Translations under genes and position numbers: made by a program
NCBI RefSeq assembly: GCF_018143015.1
Contig: NC_054755.1
Location: 15,532,778 to 15,596,777 of the forward strand
DNA: 64,000 nucleotides
DNA from: Lytechinus variegatus
Lineage: Eukaryota; Echinodermata; Echinoidea; Temnopleuroida; Toxopneustidae
Reading direction: 5' to 3'
In this document: positions 59,719 through 64,000 of the stretch, piece after piece
Position numbering within the stretch: position 1 is the stretch's first letter
Layout: each line of letters starts with the position of its first letter
Notes under the pieces: model-generated
What the model was told of the DNA's origin: nothing
What the model saw: only the letters and a program-made list of their open reading frames with translations
Databases searched by the model: none

Positions 59719-62700
59719 CTGTATGAAAATATAAAAATTGAGAGAGAAAAAAACAGAACAACATTACGTGAATCCTGTGTTTAAAAAATACCCCACCAGC
59801 TTATAACACAGGAACCCCATTGCCCTGCGTGTTATGTCAATGGGAGGTCAGGTGGGGAATCTGAAACCCCAATTTCAGATTTTGGGAGAGCTTCAATTCT
59901 CTCGTTTAAACTGGGTTGGGGTTCATTTGACTGCTGATAAGGCCTTGCGTGTAAGTCAATGGGAACTCAAGTGGGGTATCGACACCCCAATTTCAGTTTT
60001 TGGGGAAAGTTAAGTTTTTCTCGTTTAAACTGGGGTGGGGTCGACTGCAGCTGCTGATAAGAGCTGAACAAACACCACGCTGGAAACCGCAACATCTCTC
60101 CCTCTCTCTCTCCCTCTGCCTGGCCGTATGAAGGTCACTTCTCCTTGGGGGAAGGTGGATTATCTGGGAGAGTGTGTGGTTGTTTACTTAAGGATTACCA
60201 TTCCTGCTGATATCGGGATGGGGGAGGGGGCAGTGAGAGAAGCTTGGAATTTGAAATTGGGGTGTCAGAGGAGATCTGTTTTTAAACACAAATTTTCGTA
60301 ATGAAAACAAATGCTTTAGACCACACCATTGCTTTTCCCTGCCAGGCAAACATGACAGATTATCAGATAGATTATTAAATAATTAAGGAAAAAAAATAAG
60401 GGACAAATATATGAATAAATAACAATAACAATTAATAATAGTAATAATACTAATACTCGTATATACTGTATAATGAAGTATTAGTTTTAACTATTTATTG
60501 AAAAGCCACAGTTTACACACTCATAGAGATTAAAACTTAGTAAGGCCTGGGCCCCATAACACAAAGTTTATCGATCAATCGCTAATTTGAAAGAGCAATT
60601 CTGATTGGTTCTTAGCCAGTCTTCTGAGTAAAATGAACCAGCAACAATGATTATGATAGGCCATTTCATTTAGCGATCAATCGCTAACCTTTGTGTGATG
60701 GGGCCCAGGGGATACTGTAGTGTTTAAATGGGGTTTGTAACCACTTGAAAGAGAAGCACTGTGATTAATCAATGGTGTTTGGTCGATTGATCTCTCAGGA
60801 TTTAAGAAAAGAGATATGTCATTATAAGGGTGAAGTCTGCACACATGTATTAAGGTGACCGTACACCTTACAATTGGTCTGCGACCCGATTTCAGAATAA
60901 AATGTAGTAGAATTTGATGCTAATATTGATATTTGGAATATCTTACTGTGTAATGTTCGAAATCATCGTACGAATACCTATGTTCTAATCTGTGACTATG
61001 CTATCATCCTTCTTAGAATAAAAGCAAATTTATCATCTAGTCGTAATGACGTCATAGCAGTCATACGATTGGCTACGATATGAAACAAATTTGGCCTTTA
61101 CTCCAATATAAAGGTTTGCAATCTTTGAAAATGGTTATATTAATATTCTTACAATTAATTTTAACCTCAAATGAAATGATATCTTCAATTCACATTTTCA
61201 GAAAATTAGGAAAGTGAGATTAGTTCCAAAATCGGATCGCGAACAGTCGTAAGGTGTCTGGTGGCCTTTACAATAGTGACTCACCGATGATGGAGAATCC
61301 TGCCATGATCATGAACATTCCAAACCAAGCCAGATGATCATGAAGGGTCGTAGCTAGCACAGCTCCTATCGCTGATGAGAGAGCCACTGATGTAAACACA
61401 ATCCCATAGTTGGGCCCTACGTACTTGGATCCAAACGCCCTATGGAAGTAAAATAACAAGGAATCAAGACTGTACTTGAAAGACTTTTGATGGGGAAGGG
61501 TGAAACCAAAGTCGAAACTTGTGACTTTGATGCTTTTAGCTTTTAACAAGTGGGTATTTAGCAATTGTTCTGAATCATATTTATGGCCTTTGACCTCTGA
61601 CCTGGGAACGTTTCATGAAAGGATTGTGTTACCATGGTAACAGTGGTTCTCAGCCAATCATTCTCAAGGAAAGTTGTCAGATCTGACAACTTGTCGGATG
61701 AAAATGTTGTTGAAGCACCCCCCCCCCCCTCTGATGTGACCTTACCTTGCAGTGGCAGTTGGAAAGAGGGCAAAGTTTCCGGAGAAGGTGAAAAAGATTC
61801 CGCAGATCCAGATAAAGAACATGGCCTTGCCCCCATATTGTGCGGCAACAAGAGTGAGGATGAAGATAGCGTTTGATCCAGTCAGTAAGACCATCGCCAA
61901 CTATGGATAACAGGAAAGAGAGTTATTCCAACATCACTTGAGATTTTACTTACAAGTGCCTCAGGGCACTGTGCGAATAAAGTTCTCAGCTTTGCCTCTA
62001 AGCCCCTGTTTTCATTACAGTCAGTGGAAACAACTTCAGAGGAAACTAGTTTAATGTTTAAATCGCTAAATGCATTCTTGAAAGTGATCTTTCAGACTAG
62101 TTTGGAAAACCACCTTGCGATGTGGTTTTCAAGACCGCTTCTGCCTCATTATTTTGAAAACTAGTTTAAGTGTAGGTGAGGACACAACCGTTCTTCAGAA
62201 AGTGATCTTCACACGTTTGCCACGCTACTCCACACACTGTGTGTAGAAACATGTCACCCCACAGAGATTGTTCCCATAGCAACAAGACCACTTTGTGTGA
62301 GATGTATTTGAAAACCACTTTCCTGATCTGGTTTCCACTGAACTCAGTTTTAGGATTTTAATGAGAACGGGTCTAGCTCCATGTATTTCAGGCATATACT
62401 TGGTATTAATCGGTTAAGAAGCATTGATAGTCTAGACACAATTTGAGAATAAACTTTATAAACATCCGAAATGAAGTCAGGCAAAAATTTGTTTTAAATT
62501 TTCTGGGGCTACTTTTCCTCACTTACCACCTAAATCTACAACTTTGGATAAGATTGCGATGAATGGGGATTTCCAGTGCTCCCTTTTCAGTTCCCAGCGG
62601 TCTGTTGAGCATTTCAGGGGCTAAATCACTCCAAGCCCCCGTGCATTTTCTACCCTGAATTAACTAAATGTACTGTCCTAATTGCTGAATCATTATTTGA

Positions 62701-63120
62701 ATACCTCATTGTAAATCAATGGTTATTCCATCCCTCATTTGAGATATAAAGGCAAAGTTGAAATATAACCGTAATGATTATGATTATAAGTGGCTACGAT
62801 TCTAAGCTAATATGGATATTACTCCGAACTTAAAGCATGGAGAAACGCAATATTATGTCAGTATTCCAAGTTATTCTGAACCTCAAAAGAGATCATTATA
62901 GGTGTTTATGATATGGGAAGGTATTCAAAATAAAGTTTCTCCCAAATTTGGATCGCATACCAGTAGTTTGAAGGTGTGTGGTGGTGCTGATATTTACCTT
63001 GTAGGAATACCTGTCTGCTAAACAGCCCCAGAACAGCCTACCTCCAGCATTAAAGATGGCTGCAAAGGATCCTACCAGAGCAAGGAAATGGTCATCTGGG
63101 ATAAACATCTGACCGTATGC
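59663..63120 (-). CDS. MFS transporter, oxalate/formate-antiporter-like, C-terminal exons (5' end beyond the window)
   Basis: Four minus-strand exons join in phase (63120-62998, 61900-61746, 61439-61285, 59718-59663) into the last 162 residues of a 12-helix transporter. They contain the family's second-half signature GSFAAIFNAGGRLFWGCLADR (loop 8-9), then hydrophobic helices around VLLTGSNAIFILTL, FIWICGIFFTFSGNF, NYGIVFTSVALSSAIGAVLA and MFMIMAGFSIIGLVLTFFF, and a short polar tail RVKNQEGNHI. FPTATARAFGSKYVGPNYG is typical of the OFA/monocarboxylate-like branch. The substrate cannot be read from the sequence; small carboxylates are a family-based guess. It acts in the plasma or organelle membrane. 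Upstream exons with the N-terminal helices must lie to the right of 64000. Confidence 0.85.
59825..60060. repeat. Direct duplication of about 120 bp
   Basis: Two units share CTTGCGTGT(A)AGTCAATGGGA, AGGTGGGG/AAGTGGGG, ACCCCAATTTCAG, TTCTCGTTTAAACTGGG and GCTGCTGATAAG. Each unit also has short inverted GGGG and CCCC words. Confidence 0.75.
60548..60707. mobile_element. Short foldback MITE (TGGGCCCCATAACACAAAG end)
   Basis: 160 bp. The left end TGGGCCCCATAACACAAAG pairs with right CTTTGTGTGATGGGGCCCA, and inner ATCGATCAATCGCTAA pairs with TTAGCGATCAATCGCTAA. Nearly intact arms. Confidence 0.8.
60852..61267. mobile_element. Foldback MITE (AAGGTGACCGTACACCTTAC end)
   Basis: The left AAGGTGACCGTACACCTTAC then CGACCCGATTTC, and the right GGATCGCGAACAGTCG then TAAGGTGTCTGGTGGCCTTT, are inverted. 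Its right end lies 17 bp from the donor of the 61285-61439 exon. Confidence 0.7.
61285..61439 (-). CDS. Transporter exon (third from the window's right)
   Basis: Acceptor acttccatag, donor atcg/gtgagt; phase 2 in, phase 1 out. Encodes AFGSKYVGPNYGIVFTSVAL and helices 11-12. Confidence 0.9.
61746..61900 (-). CDS. Transporter exon (second from the window's right)
   Basis: Acceptor tatccatag, donor caag/gtaagg; phase 0 in, phase 2 out. Encodes helices 9-10 from LAMVLLTGSNAIFIL to FPTATA. A poly(C) run at 61720-61730 lies just beyond the donor. Confidence 0.9.
62007..62372. mobile_element. Foldback element, CCCTGTTTTCATTACA/AAACTAGTTT family
   Basis: Left CCCCTGTTTTCATTACAG and right TTTTAATGAGAACGGGTC. 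The interior matches the element at 30881 (GAGGACACAACCGTTCTTC, AGCAACAAGACCACTTTGTG). Confidence 0.65.
62755..62995. mobile_element. Right arm of a CACCTTACGAC-type foldback element beside an exon
   Basis: TTTGGATCGCATACCAGTAG then TTTGAAGGTGTGTGGTGG matches the right end of 60852-61267. It stops a few bases from the splice donor at 62997. The left arm is eroded. Confidence 0.5.
62998..63120 (-). CDS. Transporter exon (first in the window)
   Basis: Acceptor cttcatccag, donor caag/gtaaat; phase 0 on both sides, 41 codons. Encodes AYGQMFIPDDHFLALVGSF, the helix 8 region, and the NAGGRLFWGCLADRY motif. Confidence 0.9.
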
Positions 63121-63270
63121 CTGGATGAAGAATAGTTTTATCTTGAGGTCAATAGTCTACCAATACCTCATACCTATCATTGATATGGTAAATTATTTGA
63201 CTGATGACAAATTTCAATTTCAGAACAACACTTCTATATCTACTAATGTTGTTGATGTTGTGGTATCCCA

Positions 63271-63385
63271 ACAGAGCAAGGAAATGGTCATCAGGAATAA
63301 ACATCTGTCCGAAAGCCTGGATGAACAATATTTGATGTTGAGATCAATAGTATTAATACTAATATATCATACCTATGAGTATTAT
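63271..63385 (-). pseudogene. Partial copy of the transporter exon start and its intron flank
   Basis: Copies 63072-63180 about 199 bp away: AGAGCAAGGAAATGGTCATC, AATAAACATCTG, GCCTGGATGAA and ATACCTAT all recur. On the minus strand it reads AFGQMFIPDDHFLALLG, then the match ends. The acceptor (CATCCAG) is kept and no donor is present. Either an exon fossil or a remnant of alternative exon duplication. Confidence 0.75.
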
Positions 63386-63440
63386 AGTGAAATTATTGTA
63401 CGATAAATCACTCAAATCAAATAATCAAAATCGCTTAGGT

Positions 63441-64000
63441 TTGTGTTATAGGCCATTAACCCTAGAAAGACTGGGGGGCTGATTCAGCCCCCCCTCGACA
63501 CTTTCGCGAGAAGTCCGCCGCGCAAAATTTTTTGACCGCGTCGCTCACTGACTTTTTACTTTCAAGTCTCGCGCAACTTTTGAGACCAAAATTGTGATCC
63601 CCAGGTACGCGGTTCCGAAACTACGCAACATTTTATAAGTGCATGCAGACCCATAATTACTAAAAAAAGTGAATTTGTGTACAAATCCAATGCAAATAGT
63701 GTTTTTAGCCAAAATTCATAAATGTATCATTATTTTTCCTTTTACTGCTTAAAATCAATTAATTTTATCTTTTTTATGGTCAAAATAAAGTCCCCGACAA
63801 TTTCCATTGAAAAAACAATAAAAAACAAAAAGTCGAAAAACAAAGAAATACATAAGAAATTTAGAAAACAATAGAATACATAAGAAAATAAATGTGATGT
63901 TGAAATTTTTTAAAAATAAATTTGATCAGATGCCTATCTAGAGTATGTGAAACAAAAATTAGCATTTCAGGGGCATTATTTTATTAATCAGTGCAAACTA
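63441..64000. other. Right edge: interspersed repeat with a GGGGGGCTGA hairpin
   Basis: The hairpin ggggggctga, T, tcagcccccc lies at 63473-63493, preceded by TTAACCCTAGAAAGACTG. A GC-rich stretch follows (TCGCGAGAAGTCCGCCGCGC), then AT-rich sequence to the end. Probably one end of a larger repeat. No exon of the transporter was seen here. Confidence 0.5.

Larger units (their letters stand above)
59719..61284 (-). other. Transporter last intron
   Basis: Contains a two-copy duplication (59825-60060), a CT microsatellite (60095-60118) and two foldback elements (60548-60707, 60852-61267). No coding exon was seen. Confidence 0.6.

Noticed and set aside
61558-61876. Frames of 80-97 codons over the transporter exon at 61746-61900
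   Set aside because: They run in other frames or strands than the splice-consistent transporter frame.
1-64000. Retrovirus, LTR element, Polinton or toxin-gene remnants
   Set aside because: No gag, protease, integrase, envelope, capsid or packaging-ATPase similarity and no long terminal repeats were recognised; the only retroelement coding remnant is a LINE.
1-64000. CRISPR array, operon or bacterial insertion sequence
   Set aside because: The sequence is eukaryotic with GT-AG introns; no regularly spaced identical repeats were seen.

Overview
The window looks like nuclear DNA of an echinoderm, most likely a sea urchin (inference). The reasons are an AT-rich, repeat-dense intergenic background; many SINEs with tRNA-like heads; many short inverted-repeat (foldback/MITE) elements; dozens of TACATGTA palindromes; and a Shark/HTK16-type tyrosine kinase gene, a family known from invertebrates and absent from vertebrates. 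Four protein genes can be supported. Everything else is introns, repeats and featureless AT-rich sequence.

Layout. 0.7-2.5 kb: a decayed LINE reverse transcriptase on the minus strand, split by a foldback element. 2.9-4.3 kb (+): an intronless lengsin-like, glutamine-synthetase-fold gene. 4.5-9.8 kb: a hAT-type MITE, SINEs and foldback elements. 9.8-10.5 kb (-): a KCTD6-like BTB gene with a CRE palindrome upstream. 11-14 kb: large hairpin elements and purine/pyrimidine-biased tracts. 14.7-44.5 kb (+): the Shark-type kinase gene. Eleven exons join in phase at all ten junctions and encode 835 residues: SH2, five ankyrin repeats, SH2, a proline-rich and basic linker, and a tyrosine kinase domain with all key residues. 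Intron 1 is 13.6 kb and packed with repeats. 44.5-59.6 kb: no gene recognised; tandem repeats, SINEs and nested MITEs. 59.7-63.1 kb (-): the last four coding exons of a major facilitator superfamily transporter of the oxalate/formate-antiporter-like type; its 5' part lies beyond the right edge.

The four genes do not form a pathway. The kinase is the most informative one: fly Shark binds phosphorylated ITAMs of the engulfment receptor Draper through its SH2 domains, so a role in phagocytic or epithelial signalling is a fair inference here.

Most unusual observations: (i) intron 6 of the kinase gene holds a decayed tandem array, period about 120 bp, of the exon 7 splice acceptor plus the coding sequence of the kinase glycine loop, together with further copies of the exon 6 tail and the exon 7 tail; (ii) the transporter gene carries a similar partial exon copy; (iii) a hemITAM-like motif lies in the kinase's own N-terminal extension; (iv) a 7SL-RNA-like head is joined to a retroposon-like tail inside a purine tract; (v) a half-kilobase G-run tract lies just before kinase exon 2; (vi) several foldback families are nested in one another. 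No rRNA, genuine tRNA gene, CRISPR array, or virus-like or LTR element was recognised.
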